A DNA stretch of 64,000 nt from Symbiodinium natans (lineage: Eukaryota; Sar; Dinophyceae; Suessiales; Symbiodiniaceae). Made by a program: the position numbers and the translations under genes. The stretch spans positions 1,132,972 through 1,196,971 of the forward strand of contig CAJNDS010001112.1 in assembly GCA_905221605.1 (NCBI GenBank), in the 5' to 3' direction. The notes beneath the pieces were generated by a model, which was given only the letters and a program-made list of their open reading frames with translations, did no database searches and had not been told where the DNA came from. Positions 29,496 through 39,093 of this stretch are shown here, piece after piece; the stretch's first letter is position 1; the number at the start of each line of letters is the position of its first letter.

Positions 29496-32400
29496 GTTCT
29501 GTGTACCAGCAAGAAGGCCTTCAATCTGTTCCCTTTTGTTAGGACCTTTGATTTTGGGGAGCTTAGAATTTTTCCGGACACCCGAATCCCTAACCCTGGC
29601 TTTTGGCGGAGCTTTCGTTGCTCTTTGTCAGGCCACTGAACCAGCGGTCCTTGGTCCTTGTCATACGAAAGGAGAGCTGCAGCTCTCTTGGCCAACAAGG
29701 AGTTAACCTGAATGGCAACTGCATCACGCTTTTTAATTTGGGATTCAAAGTTCAGGTCCCTACGAGCTTCGGCAGCCGTGCCAACAAGCTGGTCCACAAT
29801 TTCGTTAGCACGTCGCCTCCAAAGCTGGTTAGCACCAAACTTTGCTCGGAATTGTTCTTCCGTTAAATGCGAGGATACCCAGTTAAGGCTGAGTCTCTGT
29901 GCATGCAGTCGGATGGGGTCGAAGAGGTCGGCAGACTGGATGGAAGGTGTACCATTCACTCTGGGCAGGATGCCCTTGCAATCCAAGGTGAGGTCTGCGT
30001 TCCCTTCACTATGCTCAGCTACAAACTTGACAGCCGCTGCCTCCGCCCGGAACACCGATAGCGGAGATTGCAGTGAGCCGACAGCTGTCGCGATCGTGAC
30101 GGGCTCATCCCCTTCAAGCTTAAAGGCAATCGCAGCCCAGGTATACCGATGGAACCTGGGGTCCTTGGATTTCCCCGGGGAGCCATCAGTAGCAAAGTAT
30201 ATCGCCTCGCCACAAATGACCTGGCCATCACACCAGGCACCAGTAGTTCGTACCCATTCCCCAGGCAGAAGGCCTCTGGCCCACAGTGACGAAATGGGCC
30301 ACTCTTGCCGAAATCTAGGAAAGGAAGCCGGTTCCGGGAGGTTGGTTCGCCACCAGTCACACTCCCATAAGACATGTTGCATGGTAGCAGCACAGCCGCA
30401 CCTCAGGCAAGTGGCACAAGGATCAGCACGAATTGCTCCTTGCCAAACAGCCATGAGTCCTGACCTCTCCTGGCCTGTCATCTTATTCCGAAGCTTTCTG
30501 AGGGGAACCCAATCAATTCCCACACTCAGAGGTTCAAGCATGTCGTGCTGGGCTATACGTGCGAGCCTCCACCTATCAGTTTCCTTAGAAAGGGAGCAAA
30601 GGAGGTGGTGCATGCCTACTTTGGTGGTGACGCTGTGCGATTGTTCAGGGCATTTCCAAGTGTCCGCACTGACCGGGGTCCAACCCAAGTCAAGCAGGTA
30701 ACATAGGAGGGCCCCAACCGGCCCTGCAGCGCGCTTCCAGGGGTACTCCACCTGTGAGTATTCAAGCCACATACCCGGCAAGACATCATCAAAGTGCTGC
30801 CTTTGGCTATCGGGAATGAAGCCCAGAAGCCTGTGAATGGCCTTGAAGTGCTGGGAAATGATAGTAAAGGCCGGGTCCGGCCGCTTAGGGCACGCATGGT
30901 CAATGGTGAGGTCAACCGAGCCCAAAGACATTCGCCCCAACTCATGTGCGAAGGAAGCACGCAACCAATGCATACGCTTTGGCGCAAGCCCAACTGCCTC
31001 ATGGCCATAAAGGCCCACAGTTTGGACCCCCGCCCTCAGGGCTCTGACCCTAGCTGGCATCGATTTCACACGCAGGGTCGAGAGCCTAGCCTTGCGCTTA
31101 ACGCCCTTCCCAAACCTTTTACGGTGGAACGGAATGCGCCTTCTACGCCCAGCCGTACAATCAATCCCCAGGTCCTTCGCGGCATTCTTGATTTGATCAG
31201 ATTCAGGAAGATACTCTTTAAGGGCAGCTTCAACTTTTGGAGACGAGCATACAAAAGCTGTCTTGCCCAGGCTGACTGGGAGGCCAGCAGTTGTCAAACC
31301 TCCTACCACAGCCTTATTCAATTGCACCGCCCGGCGCGCTGCTGTGTGGGGGTTACCAGCCTCAGTGTCAAAGCTAGTATCGTCAATGTAGAGATCAATG
31401 GTTTTGGCAAGGCCAGAAACCCATGCCGGGCGCAGGATCTCGTCAAAAGGGATCTTACTGAGACCAGGCGCAAATGGGCAGCCCGCAACTAAGCCCTTGG
31501 TGGGCTTGATCGGACCAGAGACACAGTGTTCAGCACTGATCAAGCGCTGAGCAGAGTATAGCGACATTGCTGCATTCAGGATCAACGGCGGAACTTTGAG
31601 GGAAATGGCCTGCTTGACGAAATTATCATGTCGGACATTTTCATAAAAGGCCTTTAAATCTAAAAGCACTGTCACTGAATGTCGCTTTTTCCGGTGGAGA
31701 ATTTCATGCGACAGCTTACGGCGCAACGCAACATCAAGACTTGAAAGGCCCTTCTTTGCCCTGTCCCAATCCTGGGTGGCAGCATATTCCCGGAGCCATT
31801 TCTCAAAGACAGGCCAACGTATCTTTGCCCACAGTCGGTATGGGACTGGCGTCAGTCCAATTGGGCGCTCCTCATCCTCAGACTTGTTAATGAGTGCAAC
31901 CAGAACAACCGAGAGCTGGGTCGGGAAGGCACCCTGACCCTCCCAGGTATTAAAGAATTGTGCCAATCTTTCAAGCTGCAAGGGGGCAAGACATTTAAGC
32001 ATCTGGACACTCCACCCGTCTGCACCAATAGCTTTAGTCGGCATTCGTTTGATCACCTTCGCCACCATTGGACCTGTTATGGGAGGAAGGGTTTTGGCTT
32101 GGCTTACAGAAGCATCCCTGAGGCAATCAAAATCAATATTGGGATTGACCTCATTGCCAGGCATGGGCTGCCACACGTCAGCCCAGTGAGCCCGCCTGAT
32201 GTGCGGGCGAATTTCGAGTGGTATGTTTCTGTATGGCCTGTCCGGGATGGAGTCTTCAGACTTCAAAGCCTTGTACAGGCCTCGCATACCCCCTTTGCAA
32301 GCTTCTTCCAACCATTGCGAGTAAGCTTCATCACTCTTGCGCACCGCCTCTTTCAAGGCTGATCGCCCCTGCTGTGCGATAATCTCAAGTGCAAGGTGAT

Positions 32401-32686
32401 GGCTTTGCATGTCAGGAGCAACTAGGAGGGCCTGCAATATACACAGATTTTCGCACCCCCTTTCGGGATGACGTTTTTGAATTGACCTCACTCTCAGATG
32501 ACGACATCTTCGGACGATCACTCCAGTCTCAGAGGTCTGCTGCTGTTTCCCTGTCACACATGCCGAACACGGAGTGATGCAAATTGCAGCCACGTGTTTG
32601 CAGTACACACTGTGATACCTGTCCCCGGAAGAGAAAATGCACAGCTCTGTGTTGCCTGGCTCTGGCTTACAGTTCCTGTTCGCCAT
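29303..32686 (-). CDS. LINE reverse transcriptase-RNase H, fused to a Copia-2 tail
   Basis: 1127 codons from ATG. Residues 1-83 are not LINE: they are the Copia-2 C-terminal finger (RYHSVYC, PCSAC) read through the insertion junction. LINE sequence begins at about residue 84. RT motifs: GADGWS (about 221-226), motif A VTVLLDLKAFYENV (about 338-351), motif B GLVAGCPFAPG (398-408), motif C LYIDD (432-436), and LPVSLGKTA. An H-C-C-C cluster CATCLRCGCAATMQHVLWEC lies between RT and RNase H. RNase H: FATDGSPG, FRAEAAAV, LTLDCKGI and NEIVDQLVG supply the D, E, D and D. The last 90 or so codons are out of frame with the real C-terminus (fingers at 29495-29022). It copies element RNA at a nicked chromosomal site. 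Confidence 0.88.
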   Translation of the reverse strand: MANRNCKPEPGNTELCIFSSGDRYHSVYCKHVAAICITPCSACVTGKQQQTSETGVIVRRCRHLRVRSIQKRHPERGCENLCILQALLVAPDMQSHHLALEIIAQQGRSALKEAVRKSDEAYSQWLEEACKGGMRGLYKALKSEDSIPDRPYRNIPLEIRPHIRRAHWADVWQPMPGNEVNPNIDFDCLRDASVSQAKTLPPITGPMVAKVIKRMPTKAIGADGWSVQMLKCLAPLQLERLAQFFNTWEGQGAFPTQLSVVLVALINKSEDEERPIGLTPVPYRLWAKIRWPVFEKWLREYAATQDWDRAKKGLSSLDVALRRKLSHEILHRKKRHSVTVLLDLKAFYENVRHDNFVKQAISLKVPPLILNAAMSLYSAQRLISAEHCVSGPIKPTKGLVAGCPFAPGLSKIPFDEILRPAWVSGLAKTIDLYIDDTSFDTEAGNPHTAARRAVQLNKAVVGGLTTAGLPVSLGKTAFVCSSPKVEAALKEYLPESDQIKNAAKDLGIDCTAGRRRRIPFHRKRFGKGVKRKARLSTLRVKSMPARVRALRAGVQTVGLYGHEAVGLAPKRMHWLRASFAHELGRMSLGSVDLTIDHACPKRPDPAFTIISQHFKAIHRLLGFIPDSQRQHFDDVLPGMWLEYSQVEYPWKRAAGPVGALLCYLLDLGWTPVSADTWKCPEQSHSVTTKVGMHHLLCSLSKETDRWRLARIAQHDMLEPLSVGIDWVPLRKLRNKMTGQERSGLMAVWQGAIRADPCATCLRCGCAATMQHVLWECDWWRTNLPEPASFPRFRQEWPISSLWARGLLPGEWVRTTGAWCDGQVICGEAIYFATDGSPGKSKDPRFHRYTWAAIAFKLEGDEPVTIATAVGSLQSPLSVFRAEAAAVKFVAEHSEGNADLTLDCKGILPRVNGTPSIQSADLFDPIRLHAQRLSLNWVSSHLTEEQFRAKFGANQLWRRRANEIVDQLVGTAAEARRDLNFESQIKKRDAVAIQVNSLLAKRAAALLSYDKDQGPLVQWPDKEQRKLRQKPGLGIRVSGKILSSPKSKVLTKGNRLKAFLLVHRTWGTPGLRVVGSLPTFQRGARGVSYTSSRLSPSLPFPLRSSTPALVFRRTLLLGIPTLIMCGLI
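32438..32452. repeat. LINE target-site duplication, right copy
   Basis: Identical 15 bp to 27115-27129. Confidence 0.85.
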
Positions 32687-32735
32687 GATCCCTCCAGTTC
32701 ATCGCACGTCAAAGATGCCCTGAGACGATGAAGCA
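32453..32735 (-). pseudogene. Copia-2 C-terminal finger segment, displaced
   Basis: Minus-strand reading gives CIFSSGDRYHSVYC and then PCSAC, the same F/Y-H-x(3,4)-C...C-x2-C finger that ends Copia-1 Pol. It continues in frame up to 32735 with one stop. The rest of Copia-2 lies beyond the tyrosine-recombinase element, from 41972. So this is Copia-2 coding sequence stranded between two insertions. Confidence 0.6.
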
Positions 32736-32903
32736 TTGTTCCTCCACTTGAAGCGAAGGGTCGGGTGCAAGCGCGACGCGCATAAAGTTCCATGACTAAA
32801 CATCACCACAGCAATCACTCACAAACAGCATCAGACGCGCTCTCTCTTTTTGTGCAGGATGGAACGGACCCATGCGTATCAGCAACAGGATGCATCACCC
32901 AGC
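32736..32903 (-). repeat. Split direct repeat B2
   Basis: 168 bp, partner of 33417-33584. Its low-coordinate edge is the 3' end of the element. Confidence 0.9.
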
Positions 32904-33146
32904 CCTGGTGAAACGAGTGAATCCAGGCACAGAGTGCCCACGTAGTGGCAGAGCCTTTGTCAAGAAGTAATCGGACTGACAAGAGAATTGTCAGTGGCAA
33001 GCCAGCGCCAGCGTTCGGCAAAGCAGTTTCAGCAAGTGCTGAGGTATCAGAGGGACCTAAACCCTAGGGAACACAAACCACACAAGGAGCCGGGACAGAC
33101 ACGGGCAACCGGCGATTAGGGGAAATTTTGGGACGTGGCGGGCGGG
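32904..33146. other. Spacer between A2 and B2
   Basis: 243 bp, non-coding. Contains a perfect stem-loop ACTGACAA/TTGTCAGT (32975-32995, 5-base loop). Confidence 0.6.
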
Positions 33147-33416
33147 CATCAAAATTTCACGATCCGGTCTGGAGCAATGCAGAGCAAACAATGCCCAATC
33201 AATTGGAAAGAGGTCAAATCTGCAAGGGCTTCACCACACTCAAATTTGCCAAATACCGCATGCCAAATCAAATCACTTTCAAGCAGAGTTTTTCGGAAAC
33301 ACCCACAAAGCTTTTCCACAAGATGCCAAAGTCCAACATCCAACGTTCCAAGGAGCGCCCACCCAGCCCCCCCGACTCAAGTAACGGAACAATCCCCCCG
33401 GGAGGACCCGGGTAGT
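33147..33416 (-). repeat. Split direct repeat A2
   Basis: 270 bp, partner of 41702-41971, ending in CCCGGGTAGT directly against B1. Confidence 0.93.
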
Positions 33417-33584
33417 TTGTTCCTCCACTTGAGGCGAAGGGTCGGGCGCAAGCACGATGCGCATAAAGTTCCATGACTAAACATCACCACAGCAATCACT
33501 CACAAACAGCATCAGACGCGCTCTCTCTTTTTGTGCAGGATGGAACGGACCCATGCGTATCAGCAACAGGATGCATCACCCAGC
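33417..33584 (-). repeat. Split direct repeat B1
   Basis: 168 bp, partner of 32736-32903. Confidence 0.93.
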
Positions 33585-33655
33585 ACGTTGCTCCGGGCGA
33601 GTCACCCCTCCCGCAGGCGTCCGGAGCGGCGTGCCCCTCCTTCCTGCAATCCGTT

Positions 33656-34456
33656 TCACCACGAGGTTCTCTCCGCCAATTTTTGCTTCTTCGAACTCTT
33701 CATCTTAGGACCTGCAGATGCACGTGCCAAAGACTTAGCTTCAAGGAAATCCTCGTGAGCAGCGGCAAGCTCTCGCATAAAATCCATCGGAATGTCGTCC
33801 CAGCTAACCTTGACCCTCTGCTCACTGTCAAACAAGGCAAAATTTTCGTTAGTCAAATCATCTGCCTCAACATTAGTCTCATGCGGCCGCCAGACCAACT
33901 TCATCTGAGCTCCATGCGGCTGCAGAGTTGCAGTGACTTGCATCAAGATGCCAAGAAGTGGCCACGAGGCAGAAGAACCCCGGGCCTGCGCCTGAGGAGT
34001 CGCCTGATTGTCCGTGCCACCAACCAGCACAGCATCAAAGGTATCCCCGAAGGCACGTGAACCCTCCAGCAACCCGAAAGCAACCAATGCGACATACGAT
34101 GCAAGCAGCTCAGCAGCCGTCGAGGCCCACTGTGATTCTCCATTCGGCTTAAACAACCACGGTGCCTCCGACGGGGAAAGGGCAAGAGAGAACCACGGGG
34201 CCTTCCGGGGAATTCCCTCCTTGCCCAACAGCCAGCCACCCAGGACCACACGATTCGGGGCACATTTGGCATCGGCGCGAAAGGCCTGGCGAGAAGCCCG
34301 CCAGTCTACAACAGGCCGCACCAAGCGTCCACGATCCTGCAGCTGACGCCTCACGAAGATCAGGCACAGATAGACCAACACAGGCTTCGAACCGCTGTGC
34401 CTCGGGCGAGGACAGCGCACCATGAGTGCAAGATGGACAAGAATGGCTTTATCCAA
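33656..34456 (-). CDS. RNase H domain of the tyrosine-recombinase element
   Basis: 266 codons. About 70 N-terminal residues overlap RT in another frame; the protein-like part starts near VLVYLCLIFVRRQL. RNase H features are AAELLASYVAL (Glu), VGGTDNQATPQA (Asp) and VEADDLTNENF (Asp), matching the DIRS-type RNase H layout. It is offset -1 from the RT frame near 34390, so RT-RNase H is broken by an indel or needs a frame change. C-terminal Lys-rich tail. Confidence 0.75.
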   Translation of the reverse strand: MDKAILVHLALMVRCPRPRHSGSKPVLVYLCLIFVRRQLQDRGRLVRPVVDWRASRQAFRADAKCAPNRVVLGGWLLGKEGIPRKAPWFSLALSPSEAPWLFKPNGESQWASTAAELLASYVALVAFGLLEGSRAFGDTFDAVLVGGTDNQATPQAQARGSSASWPLLGILMQVTATLQPHGAQMKLVWRPHETNVEADDLTNENFALFDSEQRVKVSWDDIPMDFMRELAAAHEDFLEAKSLARASAGPKMKSSKKQKLAERTSW

Positions 34457-35772
34457 GTCAGCAAGCGAGCCACAAAGGAAAGCCTCCCAGCGAGCTCGAT
34501 CACCGACCGCCCCACCACGATCCAGTCAGCCTGCTCGGCTTCCAGAATCCACTTGACCAGCCACGAGCACCTCCGCTCGGAGATGCCAGCCCTCCATTCA
34601 GAGTATGAGATTTCATATCCCACAAAATCCACAACAGTACCGCCCCGGAACTTACGATAGGCAAACGGCGTGCCAACCAACTCGTAGGCAGCCAGGCACA
34701 TCCACATCGTGAGGAATTTGTGCTGTCCAGCAGTCAAGAGGTGAAGATCATCCGCAAACACGACTTGCATCTGCCAAACGGTCAGCATGACCCTGTGCAC
34801 CCAACGGCCTATACAGCCGAACAAGCGGGACCAGTGATAGGCAGCAGAGGAAATCCCAAACGTGCCGACAGTATTTACCCAAACAGTACGCGCCTCACTG
34901 CGTGCCTTGCATCCAAGCTTGGCCCAATCGGCACGGCGGACTTTGGTCAGGCGGTGAGCCTGAGCGATATCTGCAGAAATGCAAAACACTGCCTCTTTAG
35001 ATTCCTGCCCCAAAGCAACCGTCTCAAGGATTTCATCCGGTCCCGGCATTTCCAAGCGATCGAGAATTTTGATACGATTGTTCAAGCCAATGCCATGAGT
35101 CCCGTCGTGCAGCGGACGGATGTCGCCATTCGGCTTAAGTAAGGCACCCATCGAGGCCACCAGCAAGGTGTCCCCATACTCTGCCCGCAGGGCAGGTTCC
35201 GTGCTCGGGATCATGCGACCGGCCCGTTCCTCCGCAGCAAAATGTTCTTCAAGCTTATCGGCTGAAAGCTCCGCAGACTCATAGTTATTCATGATTTGCT
35301 GAAAGGGGGTGACATCCAAGGTCCGCTCCTTCACACGTTCCCGGTACACCTGCGGCGTACGCGGCAAAGGAACCTCGTCACCCAGTGGCACGCCCATCGC
35401 AAAGCACTCCTCCCCTTGAGAGAGGCATGCCCAATCTGGATCACCCAGCAACTTCAAGGACTGCGACAACAAGTGCAACAAGAAAGGCTGGCGCTCTGGG
35501 ACCTGCAAAGCCAGATCCGGGTCTGGCAGCATGCTTGCAACCTGCTGCCTCAAACGCTGCACGCCCTGTTCACTAAAGGGGGACGACTTCATCCTTCCGA
35601 CAGCCAGTTGCAAAGCAGCCTTGCGCAAGTCACCAACCTCCTCTAGCACAAAGTTCCGGATCGCCCTTTGCACCCGCTCAGCATGCTGCCACTCCTCTCG
35701 ACTTGAGAGCATGCCTCGCTGTTCCGGGCGCCAACGCCCCGGAGAGCACAAGCCGAACCCATCAACAAACAC
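34360..35772 (-). CDS. DIRS-type reverse transcriptase
   Basis: 470 codons. RT landmarks: LLKPNGDIRPLHDGTHGIG (fingers, like KPxGKxRxIxD), motif A ISADIAQAHRLTKV, motif B GTFGISSAAYHWSRL, motif C VVFADDLHLL with the FADD catalytic pair, and a later GGTVVDFVGYEI thumb-type segment. The N-terminal 140 residues are helical and unassigned. The start codon is uncertain because the frame is entered without a good ATG. RNase H follows in another frame. This is the polymerase of the element. Confidence 0.88.
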   Translation of the reverse strand: MFVDGFGLCSPGRWRPEQRGMLSSREEWQHAERVQRAIRNFVLEEVGDLRKAALQLAVGRMKSSPFSEQGVQRLRQQVASMLPDPDLALQVPERQPFLLHLLSQSLKLLGDPDWACLSQGEECFAMGVPLGDEVPLPRTPQVYRERVKERTLDVTPFQQIMNNYESAELSADKLEEHFAAEERAGRMIPSTEPALRAEYGDTLLVASMGALLKPNGDIRPLHDGTHGIGLNNRIKILDRLEMPGPDEILETVALGQESKEAVFCISADIAQAHRLTKVRRADWAKLGCKARSEARTVWVNTVGTFGISSAAYHWSRLFGCIGRWVHRVMLTVWQMQVVFADDLHLLTAGQHKFLTMWMCLAAYELVGTPFAYRKFRGGTVVDFVGYEISYSEWRAGISERRCSWLVKWILEAEQADWIVVGRSVIELAGRLSFVARLLTWIKPFLSILHSWCAVLARGTAVRSLCWSICA

Positions 35773-36097
35773 ACGCCCTTTCGGGTGATTGCGGTGACCA
35801 AAACAACGACTTCCTCTGCCTCCTCCAAGTCCGACATGTCTGCAACCCCAAAACTACCCGGCGGCCCTAAACCTGAAGGGGAGGAGGAAACCCCAACCGC
35901 GGCGGGAGCAGGACGAGCCACCGGGGCACCGTTATGAGGTCCAGTCGCCCTTTCCTTATCAGATGCAAGGGGTGTCCCAGCATCGGCGACAGGACCCGAG
36001 GGCTCCGCTAAGGTCTCTGCTGTATCACCCCGGGCAACGCCAGCAGTGACTGACGGCGGGAGCAGAAAGCCCAAGTGCGAAAGCAAGGACAGCGAGC
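35773..36097 (-). other. Linker between methyltransferase-like and RT regions
   Basis: A minus frame (36146-35643) is open and Ala/Pro/Ser/Gly-rich with a short acidic patch (DMSDLEEAEEVV). It is probably a low-complexity linker of the polyprotein joined by frame changes. Confidence 0.35.
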
Positions 36098-37463
36098 TCA
36101 CGTCAAGAGCCGGCAGTTGGCGGACGCAGTAGCCAACGAGCACCACCCGAGACCTCCAGACCAGGGTTCAGTCTGATGAAAGCGCTCCCAAGCTCGAAGA
36201 AGCTGTGGTGCCCGAGCGACATCCAAGAGGACCCCCGGACACGGAGTCCCATGCACCGTGCGCCAGACATCCCCATTCTGATCCTGCTGCCACACCTGGC
36301 CATTGGAGAACGTCGAAAGTGCTAGCAGAAGATTTGGATAGGGTGCATTATGTGAATCCCGAGGCATCTGTGTGGCTGCATCCACAAAGACCGCAACAGA
36401 AGAGAAGATCTGGCCTGGAAAAGCATGGCGGAGCAAAGTGCACAGGACCCGAAGGGTGGCCGGGAATTCGCGGCAGGACCTACGAAGGCCAACAACTCCC
36501 CCTTTGCAGTATGCCCCGCCAAAGAAGGCTTGCCCAGCCGCAGTCTGAGCACTGACATGCGGGGCCTCCAGTGGCAAGAGGGTGATCAGTGCTTCGGCAT
36601 CGTGTGGAGCAGGGGGCCTGTCCTGCTGCAAGAGAAACTTAGCAAACTGTTCAGCAGCATGCTGTTCCGGACCATCCGTGCTAAAGGAAGCAGAAAGTGC
36701 CGAGGCAATCAGGTCAGCAAGAAAGGCACAAAGCGGGGATGGGTAAGCTTCAGTACCGGCAGTGCGCCACTGGCCCGATGACCAACGAGCCCCTGGTCCG
36801 TGATGGTGATCACAACGAAGGATGGGCCCTGCATATGTCCCATCTTCCTGAAAGGAGGGCCAGGAAGACCCAAAGACTCGAGCCCCAGGCAGATTCGAAG
36901 CCAAGCGAGTAGGTTTTGGAGTATCGGCGGAGTAATCGCACTGGCGGAGGCCCCAACAAGGGGCGTCGCCCACTGCAGTCCGGATCTGAGGCCATTGCCA
37001 AATGCTAGCTGGGTCATCGCCATTGGGCAGGCGACCCAGATCTTCCGGATGTTCAAGCAACCAGAAATGTCCCAGCGAAGACATCAGTTGAATCATAGCG
37101 GCACACAAATTATGCTCTTGCACCAGTGCGCGGTGCGACGCAGACAACCAAGGAAAACCAAACGTATGAAAGCGGGAGCGCAGCGGTCGGGGCCCGGAGC
37201 CATCCGACCGAGATCTATAGCGGGCGCGACTGAAAGTGGAACATGGAGGTGACAAGATCACCACATCCCAAGCGCCCGAACGAATTTCCTTTTCCAATGA
37301 ATCCCAAAGAGCCTTTTTAGAAAGGTCAGACTTAGTTCCATCCCGACAAATGTCAAATCTCACGCAAATTCAAAGGGAAACCATGCACATCAGCCAAGCG
37401 ACGCAATTGTGTTGCGAGGTCTCCGTCACGAGGCTTGCCAGCGAACAAGTACAGCACTGAAAG
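36098..37463 (-). pseudogene. C5-cytosine methyltransferase-like domain, frameshifted
   Basis: The frame after the gag stop (37463-37366) reads LYLFAGKPRDGDLATQL, which fits the SAM-binding motif I position, and stops at a TGA. The frame then changes by one near 37363 and continues 421 codons. WDVVILSPPCSTFSRAR (about residues 32-48) matches motif IV (PPCxxFS) with the catalytic Cys. FWLLEHPEDLGR (about 99-110) matches motif VI, with EHP for ENV. PKPTRL follows. The second half is unassigned. C5 methyltransferases methylate cytosine in DNA, and retrotransposon-borne copies are known in dinoflagellates. Without the frame change the domain lacks motif I. Confidence 0.65.
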
Positions 37464-38114
37464 TCAGCTCTTCGCGCCAGCCCCATCTGTTGCCCGCGAA
37501 GCACCATGATGCTCCATCCAATGCTGCCAAGTGGGATGTGGCTTGCCGCAGCCGCGGACCTGACAGCAATGTACCATGCCACAGCTCCCGTCGCAGCCGG
37601 CCCCACTGTAAGCAAAACAGATGAGCCGATTGTCGGGCGTGCGAGTCACAAGATCACCACCCTTGCGGTCCTTGCCCTTCTTGCCCGACTTTGCCTCCTT
37701 GCCCTTCTTGCTACCCTTGAAGTCGCCCTTGCGATTTCCTTTCTGCCACTTGTCCCAGGATTTTCCCCAGGCTGCTTCCGATTCGCCACCGGGTTGCCAG
37801 GGACGTTTCCAAGCAGGCTCACTGCGACCCTGGAGCGCAATGGGGGACACGAAGAATTGCTCTTTCAACTGAGCATTTCCTTGAACCTCTGCCAATGTAT
37901 CCACCAGTGCCCGCGACTCACGGAAGGCCTTCTTGACAGCTTCGCGACGCATCTCATACTCATATGTGAGCAGCACCTGCCACGGAGGACGAAGTGGTTG
38001 TTGATCACCCTTGCCCTTTCCCCCGGGAGTCGGGACTTGCATCAAGTAGACTTTGTCACCCAACAAGTAGTTGACATAGTCCAGCCACACTGCTGGAGTC
38101 ATGCCACGGAACAT
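37464..38114 (-). CDS. Gag-like protein with Cys/His cluster, C-terminal part
   Basis: 216 codons. It begins MFRGMTPAVWLDYVNYLLGD, followed by a helical region, a Lys/Gly-rich linker and a Cys/His-rich cluster ICFAYSGAGCDGSCGMVHCC, then CGKPHPTWQHW, probably a zinc-binding RNA-binding region. It ends at TGA (37464-37466), and the methyltransferase motif I continues in the same frame directly after the stop. Upstream it is continuous with the frame at 38737-38099 after a -1 change near 38135. Confidence 0.6.
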   Translation of the reverse strand: MFRGMTPAVWLDYVNYLLGDKVYLMQVPTPGGKGKGDQQPLRPPWQVLLTYEYEMRREAVKKAFRESRALVDTLAEVQGNAQLKEQFFVSPIALQGRSEPAWKRPWQPGGESEAAWGKSWDKWQKGNRKGDFKGSKKGKEAKSGKKGKDRKGGDLVTRTPDNRLICFAYSGAGCDGSCGMVHCCQVRGCGKPHPTWQHWMEHHGASRATDGAGAKS

Positions 38115-38737
38115 GGCCTGGTTCCGATACTTGCTATGTTCGCCTCAACGCGTAGGACAGTACGGAGCTCCGTATGAGCGGGCAGATTTCCCTTGGCTTT
38201 CTGACGAACGATGCGAACATGTCCCGTCGTGTCCACACTGGTTTGAATGCCCTGCGTCTTGGCCCGCTTCTTTGAGATCACCTCCGAAAGCGGTGAAGCC
38301 GACACTTCACCAGATTCGACCTCCTCTATCTTGGCTGACAAGTACTCCTCCGAAGGCTCGTAGGTCTCTTCAATGGATCCATGAACAGCCTCGAAAGCTG
38401 CACGCATAGCCTGCTTCTCTGTCTGTGTCACCGGCCGCACCACACCTAAGACCCGCGCTTCTGCTTTGAGCGATGCCTCCTTGCCAGCATACTCTTTGGA
38501 AGCCTCCCAAGCAGCTACCACAGAGGCCACCACGGCCCGGGAAGCTTGATCCGTAGCATCCAGAGTGTGATCAGTCCGAAGAGCAGCCCGAACTTCAGCC
38601 CTTGAATCAGCATAACTCGCAAAGCGTCTCACAGTACGAAAGTTGATGCTCAAGCGGTATTGCAAAGGCAGAGGCACCCCGCACTCCTGGAAGATATGCC
38701 GCAGATCCGATGCCACCTCCACGTCCAGATGCCGCAA
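38099..38737 (-). CDS. Gag-like protein, N-terminal part
   Basis: 212 codons, entered without ATG (first codon TTG; the frame is open further upstream). QYRLSINFRTVRRFASYADS is followed by long helices with KEASLKAEARVL, which looks like a structural capsid-type protein. It ends out of frame near 38100. The real continuation is the frame starting at 38114, so there is a one-base discrepancy near 38130-38145. Confidence 0.55.
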   Translation of the reverse strand: MRHLDVEVASDLRHIFQECGVPLPLQYRLSINFRTVRRFASYADSRAEVRAALRTDHTLDATDQASRAVVASVVAAWEASKEYAGKEASLKAEARVLGVVRPVTQTEKQAMRAAFEAVHGSIEETYEPSEEYLSAKIEEVESGEVSASPLSEVISKKRAKTQGIQTSVDTTGHVRIVRQKAKGNLPAHTELRTVLRVEANIASIGTRPCSVA

Positions 38738-39093
38738 AGCCGCTGCCTCATCGATGCCATTGGGGTAATCGAGTGGACCAGCGCGCCTCCCGCCATGCCT
38801 GTGGTATCACTAACTGCAGTAAAACGCACAAACTCAAAGGAAACCTTCAACTACACCACCAGAGCTAGCAAAGAGCCCTGATTTACATCACATTCCAGCC
38901 ATCCTGTGACTGCAGTGAGCTACATCTCAGTCCCTTGCTCTTGATCACATCGGCACATCTTTCATTCGTGCTCGCAACGAGCAACGTGCCACCAACATTC
39001 AACTCAATCATTCCACCCCTACGACTGCAAGCAAGTGCAACAGCCAACAACACTTTACGACTCAGCGCGCAAATCGCCTTCCGAAGCACTACA

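Larger units (their letters stand above)
27130..32437 (-). mobile_element. 5'-truncated LINE with RT, RNase H, fingers and a kinase-like ORF
   Basis: A 5308-bp insertion flanked by an exact 15-bp target duplication TATACACAGATTTTC (27115-27129 and 32438-32452). Minus-strand order: RT and RNase H, Cys/His fingers, kinase-like ORF, then a 3' region without poly-A. The coding frame is already open at the 5' junction, so the element is 5'-truncated and lacks any endonuclease domain. It landed inside the C-terminal coding region of Copia-2. Confidence 0.85.

Noticed and set aside
29712-30701. 329-codon plus-strand ORF opposite the LINE RNase H
   Set aside because: Antisense of well-supported RNase H coding sequence; no domain.
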